Below are positions 41,420 through 54,811 of a stretch of 64,000 nucleotides of DNA, piece after piece. This DNA is from JABFSA01 sp963827515 (GTDB lineage: Bacteria > Acidobacteriota > Vicinamibacteria > Vicinamibacterales > UBA2999), in the NCBI GenBank assembly GCA_963827515.1, contig CAWHBF010000032.1, positions 1-64,000 of the forward strand, read 5' to 3'. Both the position numbers and the translations under genes were made by a program. Positions within the stretch are counted from its first letter, which is position 1; each line of letters begins with the position of its first letter. The notes under the pieces were generated by a model. The model had not been told where the DNA came from, searched no databases, and worked only from the letters and a program-made list of their open reading frames with translations.

Positions 41420-42951
41420 ACGGCGTACCCATCCTTTCCATCATGACGTGGGCGCCCTTCGTGGCCGCCCTGGTCGTCATGTTCTTCGCCCGTCAACGGC
41501 CGCTGCTCGTGCGGTGGGCATCGCTGGTGGGAGCGACCGTGTCGCTCGTGGCATCGGTGTGGGTCTACTGGGCCTACGACCGTGAGCTGGCCGGCTTTCA
41601 GTTCCAGGAAGAGTTCGCGCTCGTACCTTCGCTGGGCATCTCGTACATCTTCGCGGTTGATGGCATCAGCGCGCTGATGTCGCTGCTCACGTCCATCATC
41701 ATCTTCGCGGGGGTCTTCGCCTCGTGGACGGTGAAGCAGCGCAGCCAGGAGTTCTACGCGCTCCTCCTGCTGCTCGTGACCGGGGTTTACGGGGTCTTCG
41801 TGTCGCTCGACCTTTTCATCTTCTTCCTGTTCTACGAGATCGCCGTGCTGCCGATGTATCTGCTCATCGGCATCTGGGGATCCTCGGGCGAAGTGCGGCC
41901 GCAGGGCATCTTCGGCTGGGCGTTCGGGCGCACGGGTGTTGGCACGAAGGAATACGCGGCCATGAAGCTGACGCTGTACCTGCTGTTCGGGTCGGCGTTC
42001 ATCCTCGTTGGCATTCTGGCGCTCTATGTGACCGGCGGGTCCAGGTCGTTCTCCTTCCTCGACTTCCAGGAAATGCAGTTCGATCCCACGCTTCAGTCGT
42101 GGGTCTTCCTGGCGTTTTATGTCGGCTTCGGAATCCTTGCCGCCATCTGGCCGTTCCACACGTGGTCACCCGATGGGCACGCGTCGGCGCCAACGGCCGT
42201 GTCGATGCTGCACGCCGGCGTGCTCATGAAGCTCGGGGCGTACGGTGTCGTGCGTCTCGGCATAGGCCTCCTGCCAGACGCGGCCGTGGAATGGGCCTGG
42301 CTCGTCGGACTGATCGCCTGCATCAACATCGTCTATGGCGCGCTCAGCGCGATGGCACAGACCGATCTGAAGTACGTCATCGCGTATTCCTCGGTTTCGC
42401 ACATGGGCGTCGTGATGCTCGGCGCGGCCACGTTGACAGTGAACGGGCTGAACGGCTCGGTGTTCCAGATGTTCGCCCACGGCATCATGACGGGTCTCTT
42501 CTTCGCACTGGTGGGCCTGGTGTACGAGAAGGCGCACTCGCGTGAGATCTTCAAGATGGGCGGCTTCGGCACGATGATGCCTGGCATCGCCACCGCGTTC
42601 ACGATCGGGGGTTTGTCATCGCTCGGCCTGCCAGCCACCGCCGGCTTCGTCGCCGAGTTCCTCACGTTCCTCGGTACCTGGGGTTCGAACTACAGCTGGT
42701 GGCTGTTCCCGGCTGTGTTTGGCGCCTTCCTGACCTCGATCTACGTGCTGCGTGTCACCAAGCAGATCTTCTGGGGACCGAAGAGCGACGACCCGCACTT
42801 CCAGCATCTCCCGGATGCCGTGGGAACAGAGTGGGCAGCGCTCGGCATTCTCGTGTTCGTGCTGGTCCTTTTCGGCGTGGCGCCGAGCCTGGCTATAGGC
42901 CCGGTTGATACGGCAACCGTGCCCCTTCTCATGCGGCTCCCCGGCCAATGA
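41416..42951 (+). CDS. nuoM: NADH-quinone oxidoreductase subunit M
   Basis: A 511-residue proton-pumping subunit. Motifs: LFFLFYEIAVLPMYLLIGIWG (conserved Glu), WPFHTWSPDGHASAPTAVSM (antiporter-site His) and YVIAYSSVSHMGVVMLGAAT. The start is placed at ATG 41416, which overlaps the nuoL stop as ATGA; a GTG 12 bases earlier is an alternative. It couples to nuoN by another ATGA overlap. Confidence 0.95.
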   Translation: MNGVPILSIMTWAPFVAALVVMFFARQRPLLVRWASLVGATVSLVASVWVYWAYDRELAGFQFQEEFALVPSLGISYIFAVDGISALMSLLTSIIIFAGVFASWTVKQRSQEFYALLLLLVTGVYGVFVSLDLFIFFLFYEIAVLPMYLLIGIWGSSGEVRPQGIFGWAFGRTGVGTKEYAAMKLTLYLLFGSAFILVGILALYVTGGSRSFSFLDFQEMQFDPTLQSWVFLAFYVGFGILAAIWPFHTWSPDGHASAPTAVSMLHAGVLMKLGAYGVVRLGIGLLPDAAVEWAWLVGLIACINIVYGALSAMAQTDLKYVIAYSSVSHMGVVMLGAATLTVNGLNGSVFQMFAHGIMTGLFFALVGLVYEKAHSREIFKMGGFGTMMPGIATAFTIGGLSSLGLPATAGFVAEFLTFLGTWGSNYSWWLFPAVFGAFLTSIYVLRVTKQIFWGPKSDDPHFQHLPDAVGTEWAALGILVFVLVLFGVAPSLAIGPVDTATVPLLMRLPGQ

Positions 42952-44450
42952 CGTTCAGCGCAGGCATGCCGCTCGCGATCGAGCTCGCGCTCTTCGCGCT
43001 GGCGGTCGTCGTGTTGCTGATCGGCATCGTCGGGCGCGGTGGTGGCGGACCTGACCCGCGTGCCGCCGAATCGTCCGAATCCATAGCGCGGGTCGCCAAG
43101 CGGACCCGCCGATCGCGCCGCGGATCAGCCGCTGGCTGGGTGACGCTTTTCGGCCTGCTGGCCATTTTCGGTCTGACGTTCACAGCAGCTGAAGGGGCGT
43201 CGATCCTGCGAGGCTCTTTCGTGCAGGACGCACTGGCGCTGTTCGCCAAACGGCTCTTCCTGGCGTCGGCGGCGATCAGCGTCCTCGGTTCCCTGACGCT
43301 GCACCAGTATGCCTTCAGCCGTCGTGCAGCCGAGTATCACTTCGCCATCATCGTGTCCGTGCTCGGTATGTCGATACTGGCCTCGGCGCGCGAGTTGGTG
43401 CTGCTGTTCGTCGCGTTCGAGCTGATGTCGATTCCGCTGTTCCTGATGACGGGCTTCCTGAAGCGCGACCTAGCAGCGCCAGAGGCCGCGCTGAAGTTCT
43501 TCCTCGTGGGGACCGCCTCGTCTGCGGTCATCGTCTACGGGATGTCGTTCGTGTATGGCGCAACAGGCAGCACCGCACTCGAGGCTATTCCGGCGGCGAT
43601 GGCCGACGGCAATCCGCTCGCACAGGTCGGGATGATATTGCTGCTGGCCGGGCTGGGGTTCAAGATCGCGACGTTCCCCTTCCACATGTGGGCACCTGAT
43701 ACCTACGAGGCTGCGAGCACGCCGTTTGTCGCGTGGCTCTCGGTGGCGCCCAAAGCGGCGGGATTCGTCGCGATCGTGCGCCTGTATGTCGAGGGCATGG
43801 GCGCTCCCATGCTTGCGTGGATCCCGGCTTTCGCGGCGATGGCAGGCATCACGATCATCACCGGAAACCTCATGGCGATCCCGCAGCAGAACATCAAGCG
43901 GATGCTCGCCTATTCGGGCATCGCACACATCGGTTACATGCTCGTGGGACTGGCCGCGTTTTCCAGCTCCGGCCTCGCGATGCTGCTCTTCTATCTGGTG
44001 GCCTACATGTTCGGTAACATGGGCGCGTTTCTCGTCATCGAGACGGTCTCGCGTTCGGGGCAATCCGACGAGATCGACGCGTACAAGGGCTTGGCTCAGC
44101 GATCGCCCTTGCTCGCGCTCGCCATGCTGGTCTTTCTGCTGTCGCTCGGGGGCATCCCGTTCGTGGCGGGCTTCTGGGCCAAGCTCTTCGTCTTCTTGGC
44201 TGCGATCGAACGAGGCCTTTACGGCCTGGTCTTCCTGGGGGCCGTCCTCACGGTGGTCGCGCTCTACTACTACTTGCTCGTGGCTCGCCGGATGTACATC
44301 GAAGCGCCCGAGCGCGAGAACCCTGTGGCCGTTCCTGGTCTCCTGGCCACCGCAATCGCGATCTGCCTGCTCGGGGTCGTCGGCATGGGCGTCTATCCAG
44401 CCCCCTGGGTAGAGATGGCCGAGCGCGTCGCCGCCACGCTCTTCTCCTGA
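42948..44450 (+). CDS. nuoN: NADH-quinone oxidoreductase subunit N
   Basis: A 500-residue proton-pumping subunit and the last gene of the operon. Motifs: LVLLFVAFELMSIPLFLMTG (conserved Glu), GFKIATFPFHMWAPDTYEAA and KRMLAYSGIAHIGYMLVGLA. The N-terminal region carries a hydrophilic insert after the first helix (PDPRAAESSESIARVAKRTR), longer than in E. coli. It is followed by a block of REP-like palindromes. Confidence 0.95.
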   Translation: MTFSAGMPLAIELALFALAVVVLLIGIVGRGGGGPDPRAAESSESIARVAKRTRRSRRGSAAGWVTLFGLLAIFGLTFTAAEGASILRGSFVQDALALFAKRLFLASAAISVLGSLTLHQYAFSRRAAEYHFAIIVSVLGMSILASARELVLLFVAFELMSIPLFLMTGFLKRDLAAPEAALKFFLVGTASSAVIVYGMSFVYGATGSTALEAIPAAMADGNPLAQVGMILLLAGLGFKIATFPFHMWAPDTYEAASTPFVAWLSVAPKAAGFVAIVRLYVEGMGAPMLAWIPAFAAMAGITIITGNLMAIPQQNIKRMLAYSGIAHIGYMLVGLAAFSSSGLAMLLFYLVAYMFGNMGAFLVIETVSRSGQSDEIDAYKGLAQRSPLLALAMLVFLLSLGGIPFVAGFWAKLFVFLAAIERGLYGLVFLGAVLTVVALYYYLLVARRMYIEAPERENPVAVPGLLATAIAICLLGVVGMGVYPAPWVEMAERVAATLFS

Positions 44451-44477
44451 AGCGGCCAACCAGAACGCGCCGACCTC

Positions 44478-44643
44478 GGCGGGTCCGCTCCGCGGGACCC
44501 GCCCTACGTACCGATCCCTGACTCTGCGGGACCTCGGACGGACCGGCGGGTCCGCTCTGCGGGACCCGCCCTACCTACCAATCCGCACTACCCGGCATGC
44601 CGGTTTTACTCGTGTAGGCCGGGTGCCGCGCAGCGGACCCGGC
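44478..44643. repeat. Three GGGTCC-type REP palindromes after nuoN
   Basis: Two near-identical hairpins (44478-44503 and 44545-44570) have GGCGGGTCC/GGACCCGCC stems with 8-base loops and are followed by CCTAC. A third (44618-44643, GCCGGGT/ACCCGGC) begins with GTAGG and is in the opposite orientation. This head-to-tail and inverted layout resembles BIME-type REP clusters. It lies at the end of the nuo operon, between convergent genes, where it may act as a bidirectional terminator or mRNA stabiliser. Confidence 0.7.
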
Positions 44644-44656
44644 GGCTCGATTGGCG

Positions 44657-45169
44657 CTACTCGAAAGCGATGGGCCGTCGAGTGGCTGATCTCGGACGTC
44701 CAGGCCGAATGCCGAACGTCCCCACCATCGGCTTCACCAGATCGGCAAAATCAAAGTAGTGCATGCACAGCGACGCGGTGTGCGTGCCCGCGTCGAACAC
44801 CATCTCCGGTTCGCCCACGAAGCATTGCTCCACGAAGACTCGATGGCCGTACAGCGTGCCAAATGGCGGGGCGGCCCCCACCTCGAACTCGGGATAGAGC
44901 GCTGCGATCTCTCCTTCAGTCGCGAGCCGAATCGTGGCGGCGCCCGCAATCTGGCGAAGGCGTTCGAGGTCCACGCGGTAGTGCGCGGGCACGACTGCCT
45001 GGAGCGGCTTGTCGTCAGCGATGCAGATGACCACCTTGGCGGCGCACCGGCCCCGGATGTGCGACACGGCGGCCTGTTCCAGCGCCGTATAGGCTGGGGG
45101 ATGCTTGAACACGACATACGCCATCCGCTCCCGTTCCAGCACCTCGGTGATGCACGCGAGCAACGCCAT
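44657..45169 (-). CDS. YbaK/ProX-type aminoacyl-tRNA deacylase
   Basis: A 170-residue protein of the YbaK/EbsC superfamily, which hydrolyses mischarged tRNAs such as Cys- or Ala-tRNAPro. Seen are MAYVVFKHPPAYTALEQAA, then GRCAAKVVICIADDKPLQAVVPA, in which the Lys is the conserved catalytic-site residue, and GAAPPFGTLYGHRVFVEQC, with the GxxxPxG loop typical of the fold. The product is full length. It points away from the ferredoxin oxidoreductase gene; the two share an upstream region of about 160 bp. Confidence 0.85.
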   Translation of the reverse strand: MALLACITEVLERERMAYVVFKHPPAYTALEQAAVSHIRGRCAAKVVICIADDKPLQAVVPAHYRVDLERLRQIAGAATIRLATEGEIAALYPEFEVGAAPPFGTLYGHRVFVEQCFVGEPEMVFDAGTHTASLCMHYFDFADLVKPMVGTFGIRPGRPRSATRRPIAFE

Positions 45170-45330
45170 CCGGCCCTCCTGTTAGACTGCCCCGGGGACC
45201 CTGGTTCGGATGCGTGATAGATAACACGAAGACGGTTCCGGATCCAGCGGGTTCTTTTCGGCTAGAATTAGAGCCCATTCAAGATAGGCAGCTCTGTGCT
45301 GCTCCGGGGGTCGATCCAACAGGGGAGGTC

Positions 45331-50090
<4,760 letters not shown>

Positions 50091-50102
50091 TCCGAAGAGG
50101 CT

Positions 50103-50750
50103 GTGGTGTCTGCGAATAGCGGCCCGGTCGGAATCAGAGCATCGATCCTCGTGGCCGTGCTCCTGGCCTGGGCCGTGACCAATGTCGCGGGCCAGGGAGG
50201 CAAGTTCATCTCAGTCGACGACGACCCTGTGCTTGGTGATCCCAACGCCAGGGTCACCATCATCGAGTTCGGTGACTACCAGTGCCCGTTCTGCAGAAGC
50301 TTCTGGAAAGACACCTTCCCCCGCCTCAAGAAGGAGTACATCGACACCGGCAAGGTCCGCTTCGTATTCAGGGACTTTCCCCAGAAGGGACATCCCGAAG
50401 CTGTCGCCGCGGCAATGGCTGCTGAATGCGCCGAAGATCAGGGACGTTACTGGCCGTTCCACGACAAGGTGTTCCGGGAGCAGGACCGTCGGGGGCAACC
50501 GGACGAGGTGGTGCAGTTTCGAGCTGCCGAGCTCAAGCGCTGGGCAACCGACGTCGGCCTCGAAGCCGCCCCGTTCAATGAGTGCTTCGACACGGGCCGT
50601 CACAAGGACGAAGTGATGAAGGACTACGAGGATGCCGCGGGTCTCGGCATGAAAGGCACGCCTGTGTTTTTCGTGAACGGACGAGCCCTGCTCGGGGCTC
50701 ATCCGTTCGCCACCTTTCAAAAGGCGATCGAGGCAGAACTGAGCCGTTAG
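50103..50750 (+). CDS. DsbA-family thioredoxin-fold protein
   Basis: A 215-residue exported protein with a signal peptide (ILVAVLLAWAVTNVAG) and a thioredoxin fold of the Thioredoxin_4/DsbA type. The active site is YQCPFCRSF (CxxC = CPFC). The cis-Pro loop GLGMKGTPVFFVNGR and the C-terminal helix are present. Such proteins oxidise or isomerise disulphides in the periplasm. The start is one of two adjacent GTGs (50103/50106). It follows the ferredoxin oxidoreductase gene by 12 bp but is probably unrelated in function. Confidence 0.85.
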   Translation: MVSANSGPVGIRASILVAVLLAWAVTNVAGQGGKFISVDDDPVLGDPNARVTIIEFGDYQCPFCRSFWKDTFPRLKKEYIDTGKVRFVFRDFPQKGHPEAVAAAMAAECAEDQGRYWPFHDKVFREQDRRGQPDEVVQFRAAELKRWATDVGLEAAPFNECFDTGRHKDEVMKDYEDAAGLGMKGTPVFFVNGRALLGAHPFATFQKAIEAELSR

Positions 50751-50757
50751 GCCCTCG

Positions 50758-51354
50758 TCAGAGCGCCTTGTTCACCTCTGCCCAGTTGACGACGTTCCAC
50801 CAGGCACCGATGTAGTCGGGCCGGCGATTCTGGTACTTGAGGTAGTAAGCGTGTTCCCACACGTCCAAGCCCAGAATCGGCGTTGAGCCGGTCATGAGAG
50901 GATTGTCCTGATTGGGGGTGCTCGCGATAGAGAGCTTGCCGCCATTCGAGAGCAGCCACACCCATCCGCTGCCGAAACGCCCCACGCCGGCCTTACCCCA
51001 CTGTTCCTTGAAGGCATCGAAGCTGCCGAACGAGCCGTTGATCGCGTCGGCGACTTTGCCCGTCGGCGGGCCGCCGGCGCCGGGCGCCATCCAGTTCCAG
51101 AACCGCGAATGATTCCAGTGGCCGCCGCCGTTGTTGCGAACGGCCGTGCGAATCTCTTCCGGAACGTTGTCGATCCCCCGGCAAAGATCCTCGATGCTCA
51201 TCGACTGCAGTGCAGGATGCTTCTCGAGCGCGGCATTCAGGTTGGTAACGTACGCCTGATGATGCTTTCCGTGATGGATCTGCATCGTCTGCGCATCGAC
51301 GTGCGGTTCGAGAGCAGCGAAGTCGTATGGAAGCTTGGGAAGTTCGTGCGCCAT
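50758..51354 (-). CDS. sodB: Fe/Mn superoxide dismutase
   Basis: A 198-residue superoxide dismutase. Metal ligands: His in HHGKHHQAY (N-terminal), His in GGHWNHSRFW, and the C-terminal DVWEHAYYLKYQNRR with Asp and His. GSGWVWLLSNGGKLSIAST matches the Fe/Mn family; Fe versus Mn cannot be decided confidently. The start at 51354 has AGGAGGACTC directly upstream, so a 10-residue upstream extension is rejected. The enzyme protects the oxygen-sensitive ferredoxin enzymes encoded nearby. Confidence 0.95.
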   Translation of the reverse strand: MAHELPKLPYDFAALEPHVDAQTMQIHHGKHHQAYVTNLNAALEKHPALQSMSIEDLCRGIDNVPEEIRTAVRNNGGGHWNHSRFWNWMAPGAGGPPTGKVADAINGSFGSFDAFKEQWGKAGVGRFGSGWVWLLSNGGKLSIASTPNQDNPLMTGSTPILGLDVWEHAYYLKYQNRRPDYIGAWWNVVNWAEVNKAL

Positions 51355-51401
51355 GAGTCCTCCTCGGCAGTGGCCGTGAACCACCGATGGTACTCACATC
51401 G

Positions 51402-52538
51402 CTACTGAATAGACAACATCCGATCGAGCGCAACCCGCGTCCAGTGTTTCTGGTCATCGGGCACCACGATGCGGTTGTGGACCCGGCCCGCGACGAGCTC
51501 CTCCAAGATCCACAGGAGGTGATTCGGCGATACGCGGAACATCGTCGAGCACAGGCAGCCGAAACGATCGAGCGATATGACCGTCCGATCCGGCGCGAGG
51601 TCGTTCGCCAAGCGGTTGACCAGGTGCACCTCGGTGCCGACCGCCCAGATGGAGCCGACTGGACTGCTGCTAATCGCCTTGATGATGTATTCGGTGCTGC
51701 CGCTGTCGTCCGCCGCCTGCACGACATCCCACGGCACTTCCGGATGCACGATGACGTGAATGCCAGGGTGCTGCAACCTGATCGCAGCGATCTGCTGCGC
51801 AGAGAAGCGCGTGTGAACCGAGCAGTGGCCCTTCCACAGAATCATCTTCGCGCGAGCGACCTGAGCGGGATCGAGGCCACCGAAGATCTCGTTCGGGTCC
51901 CACACCACCATCTCGTCGAGGCCGATGCCCATCTTGTAGGCGGTGTTGCGGCCAAGATGCTCGTCCGGCAGAAACAGCGCCTTCTCACCTCGCGCGAAGG
52001 CCCATTTCAGCGTGGCCATCGCGTTGGAGGATGTGCAGACGGTTCCGCCACGCTCGCCCACGAAGGCTTTGATCGACGCCGCGGAGTTGATATAGGTCAC
52101 CGGCACGACGCCGGAAATGCCCATCTGCGTCAGCTCCTCCCAGCAGTTCTGGAGCTGGTCAGGAGCGACCATGTCGGCCATCGAACAGCCGGCCGCAAGG
52201 TCTGGCAGGATCACCTGCTGATGCGGGGCGGCCAGGACGTCGGCGCTCTCCGCCATGAAGTGCACGCCGCAGAACACGATGTAGTCGGCCTCAGGCCGCA
52301 TCGCCACCTGCCGCGCCAGGCGAAAGGAGTCGCCGGTGTAATCGGCGAACTTGATCACCTCGTCGCGCTGATAGTGATGACCGAGAATGACCAGACGACT
52401 GCCGAGCGACCGGCGTGCGGCCGCAATTCGAGCGTCCATCTCCTGATCGGACAGAGCCAGATACTTCTCGGGCAGACTCTGGCGTTCGGAGATGTGCTCC
52501 TTCTCGAACTCGGTCAGCAGCGGGATGATCGACGCCAT
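51402..52538 (-). CDS. nadA: Quinolinate synthase
   Basis: A 378-residue NadA, which condenses iminoaspartate with dihydroxyacetone phosphate to quinolinate in NAD synthesis. The three 4Fe-4S cysteines are Cys90 (IVFCGVHFMAE), Cys168 (GTVCTSSNA) and Cys328 or Cys330 (FGCLCSTM). ILGHHYQRDEV near the N-terminus and NEIFGGL are also conserved. A sigma70-like promoter lies upstream at 52639-52665. nadB and nadC are not adjacent. Confidence 0.95.
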   Translation of the reverse strand: MASIIPLLTEFEKEHISERQSLPEKYLALSDQEMDARIAAARRSLGSRLVILGHHYQRDEVIKFADYTGDSFRLARQVAMRPEADYIVFCGVHFMAESADVLAAPHQQVILPDLAAGCSMADMVAPDQLQNCWEELTQMGISGVVPVTYINSAASIKAFVGERGGTVCTSSNAMATLKWAFARGEKALFLPDEHLGRNTAYKMGIGLDEMVVWDPNEIFGGLDPAQVARAKMILWKGHCSVHTRFSAQQIAAIRLQHPGIHVIVHPEVPWDVVQAADDSGSTEYIIKAISSSPVGSIWAVGTEVHLVNRLANDLAPDRTVISLDRFGCLCSTMFRVSPNHLLWILEELVAGRVHNRIVVPDDQKHWTRVALDRMLSIQ

Positions 52539-52638
52539 GGTTTCGGTCAGCCTTGTGAAATTTTTCGCAAAGTCTGGACGTGAAAAAGGCCAAACCCCAT
52601 CTTGGGCTATTTGCCCGACGGAGCTTGGACCTGTTGGA

Positions 52639-52665
52639 ATTATAACGCCTTGCGACCGCCGTCAA
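52639..52665 (-). promoter_or_regulatory. Probable sigma70-type promoter of nadA
   Basis: On the minus strand TTGACG (52660-52665) is followed after 15 bases by TATAAT (52639-52644). Transcription would begin about 95 bases before the nadA start. The spacer is shorter than the optimal 17. Confidence 0.45.
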
Positions 52666-52669
52666 CAGA

Positions 52670-53773
52670 TCAGCAGGAAATCGCCTCTTTGACGTTGTAA
52701 AAGGTGTCGCGCTCGAGCGGTTCCCGGCCTGCCGCCCGGACGAGGTTGGTGAGGTGGGTCATCGTCAGGCCCTCCGGAGTGGGCGACCCAGCCATGTGGT
52801 AGATCTTCTCCTCCTGGACCGTGCCATCCAGGTCGTCGACACCGAACCAGAGCGCGGTCTGCGCGACATCAACCCCGGTCGCGATCCAAAACGCCTTGAT
52901 GTGGGGAATATTGTCGAGCATCAGCCTCGAAACGGCGTGGACCCGCAGGGTCTCGACAGCGCTCGGCGCCGGCAGCTTCCGCATCTGATTGTTGTCAGGA
53001 TGGAACGCGAGCGGGATGAAGGCCTGAAACCCATTCGTCTCGTCCTGCAGCGCTCGCGAGCGCAGCATGTGATCGACGCGCTCCTCGTGCGTCTCGATGT
53101 GGCCGTACAGCATCGTGATGTTCGTTCGCATGCCGAGACGATGGGCGGTTCGATGAATATCGAGATACCGATCGGCGCCGCACTTGTCATCGCAGATCTT
53201 CCTGCGCACGCGCTCGGCGAAAATCTCGGCGCCGCCACCCGGCAGCGAATCGAGGCCAGCCTCGATCAGCTCGCGCAGGACTTGATCGTCGCTCATGCCG
53301 TACAAGTCAGCAAAGAACGCAATCTCCACGGCCGTGAAGCACTTCAGGTGAATGCCAGGCCGAATGCGCTTGAACCCCCGCAGCAGTTCCGTGTAGTAGC
53401 TGAAGGGTAGGTCGGGATTCAAACCGTTGACGATGTGTAGTTCCGTCAGTGGCTGGTGTGCGCGCTTTCGCAGCTTGTCCCACGCCTGCTCGAGCGACAT
53501 GGTGTAGGCAGCGGTGTCGGTCGATTTCAGGCGCGCGAACGAACAAAAGAGACAGCTCGCGACGCAGACGTTGGTCGGCTCGAGACGCAGGTTGTAGTTG
53601 AAGTACGTCTTCGCTCCGTGACGTTTCTCACGTTCGCGATTGGCCAACAACCCCACGGCCAACAGGTCTTGGCACGCGAAGAGACGAACGCCGTCAGCAA
53701 AGTCCAGGCGTTCGCCGGCTTTGAGCCTGTCGTCGATGTCAGCCAAGCCGGCGGCCCGGATACGTGCATTCAC
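52670..53773 (-). CDS. mqnE: Aminodeoxyfutalosine synthase (radical SAM)
   Basis: A 367-residue radical SAM enzyme of the futalosine pathway of menaquinone synthesis. The cluster motif is CVASCLFC (CxxxCxxC) after YFNYNLRLEPTN. Other family blocks are ELHIVNGLNPDLPFSYY, GLDSLPGGGAEIF and the C-terminal HMAGSPTPEGLTMTHLTNLV. MqnE adds the SAM-derived adenosyl radical to a chorismate-derived enolpyruvyl benzoate. Partner genes mqnA, mqnC and mqnD are not in the window. Its start lies 25 bp from the -10 box of the riboswitch transcript on the other strand. Confidence 0.92.
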   Translation of the reverse strand: MNARIRAAGLADIDDRLKAGERLDFADGVRLFACQDLLAVGLLANREREKRHGAKTYFNYNLRLEPTNVCVASCLFCSFARLKSTDTAAYTMSLEQAWDKLRKRAHQPLTELHIVNGLNPDLPFSYYTELLRGFKRIRPGIHLKCFTAVEIAFFADLYGMSDDQVLRELIEAGLDSLPGGGAEIFAERVRRKICDDKCGADRYLDIHRTAHRLGMRTNITMLYGHIETHEERVDHMLRSRALQDETNGFQAFIPLAFHPDNNQMRKLPAPSAVETLRVHAVSRLMLDNIPHIKAFWIATGVDVAQTALWFGVDDLDGTVQEEKIYHMAGSPTPEGLTMTHLTNLVRAAGREPLERDTFYNVKEAISC

Positions 53774-53797
53774 GCGAAACCCTCACAAATTCTAGCG

Positions 53798-53806
53798 TGC
53801 TATACT
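53798..53806 (+). promoter_or_regulatory. Extended -10 promoter before the cobalamin riboswitch
   Basis: TGCTATACT matches TGnTATAnT. Transcription would start near 53813, immediately before the riboswitch aptamer. Confidence 0.5.
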
Positions 53807-53817
53807 GCGCCCCACAA

Positions 53818-53926
53818 CCGACACCGCCCGAGTGACAGGGGAAGTGGGTGCGATGCCCACACGGTCCCGCCACTGTATGCGGATTCGACCTCCGAATCTG
53901 CGAGTCAGGACACCTGCCTCGGCGCT
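53818..53926 (+). promoter_or_regulatory. Cobalamin riboswitch
   Basis: Typical aptamer blocks occur in order: GACAGGGGAAGTGGGTGCGA, then GATGCCCACACGGTCCCGCCACTGTA, a variable hairpin (GGATTCGACCTCCGAATC), and the B12 box GCGAGTCAGGACACCTGCC. It precedes a cobalamin ABC importer, as expected for feedback repression by adenosylcobalamin. The expression platform (53927-54010) contains a 14-bp palindrome at 53953-53966, and GGCAGG at the start of btuD is complementary to CCTGCC of the B12 box. Confidence 0.92.
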
Positions 53927-54010
53927 ACGTTCCTTTGGCTCGCTCGCCAGATCGCCCGATCGGGCGCTTCGGACGTGCGAGTCGCGGCGCGAAGGACGCC
54001 GGCAGGAGTC

Positions 54011-54811
54011 ATGCCCCTCTCGATCGAACACGTCTCCTTTGGATACGACCGCCAACCGAAGGGGCGCGACACGTTCTCTCTGCACGACGTCTCGACCACG
54101 ATCGAGCGTGGCTCGCTGACAGGGCTGCTCGGACCGAACGGCTGTGGCAAGACGACACTGCTCAGGCTGATTGCAGGTGTGCTGCAGCCCGATCGAGGGG
54201 CTATTGCGTTGGACGGTCGCAGGATCGACCAGATCTCGCGCCGGGACCTCGCCAGGCGCTTCGCCCTCGTGCCTCAAGAGACCCACCCAGCCTTCGACTA
54301 CAGTGTGCTCGAGATGGTGTTGATGGGACGGCACCCATACCTCGGAGCGTTTCAGCTTGAGGGTCCCGAGGATCTCGCGATCGCACGCAGCTGCCTGTCG
54401 GCCACGGGTACGGCGCATCTGGCGGACCGACCATACATGACTCTCAGCGGTGGAGAGAAGCAGCGTGTCGTCATCGCCGGTGCCCTTGCCCAGGAACCGG
54501 AGATCCTCCTGCTCGACGAGCCAACGGCGTCTCTGGACCTGGCATATCAGCTCGAAGTGGCATCACTCATGTCTCGGCTGAACCAGAATCACGAGGTCAC
54601 GATGGTGCTCGCGACGCACGATCTGAACCTCGCCGCATCGGTGTGCGATCGTCTGGTCCTCGTCCGTTCCGGCCGAATCCTTGCGCAGGGACCGACGCGC
54701 GAGGTGCTGACGGCCGCCGCCATCCAGCAGCTCTACGACGTCGAAGCGGACGTCCACGTGCATGAACCGTCAGGTCAGTTGATGGTCGTGCCGATCAGGC
54801 GGACACCGTGA
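54011..54811 (+). CDS. btuD: Cobalamin (vitamin B12) ABC transporter, ATP-binding subunit
   Basis: A 266-residue ABC ATPase of the iron-siderophore/B12 type. Walker A GPNGCGKTT, Q-loop LVPQETHP, signature LSGGEKQRV, Walker B ILLLDEPTASLDL and the switch His in LATHDLNLAAS are all present. The start is at ATG 54011, immediately after AGGAG; a longer upstream frame runs through the riboswitch and is rejected. The stop overlaps the permease gene. The riboswitch upstream identifies the cargo as cobalamin or a precursor. Confidence 0.92.
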   Translation: MPLSIEHVSFGYDRQPKGRDTFSLHDVSTTIERGSLTGLLGPNGCGKTTLLRLIAGVLQPDRGAIALDGRRIDQISRRDLARRFALVPQETHPAFDYSVLEMVLMGRHPYLGAFQLEGPEDLAIARSCLSATGTAHLADRPYMTLSGGEKQRVVIAGALAQEPEILLLDEPTASLDLAYQLEVASLMSRLNQNHEVTMVLATHDLNLAASVCDRLVLVRSGRILAQGPTREVLTAAAIQQLYDVEADVHVHEPSGQLMVVPIRRTP

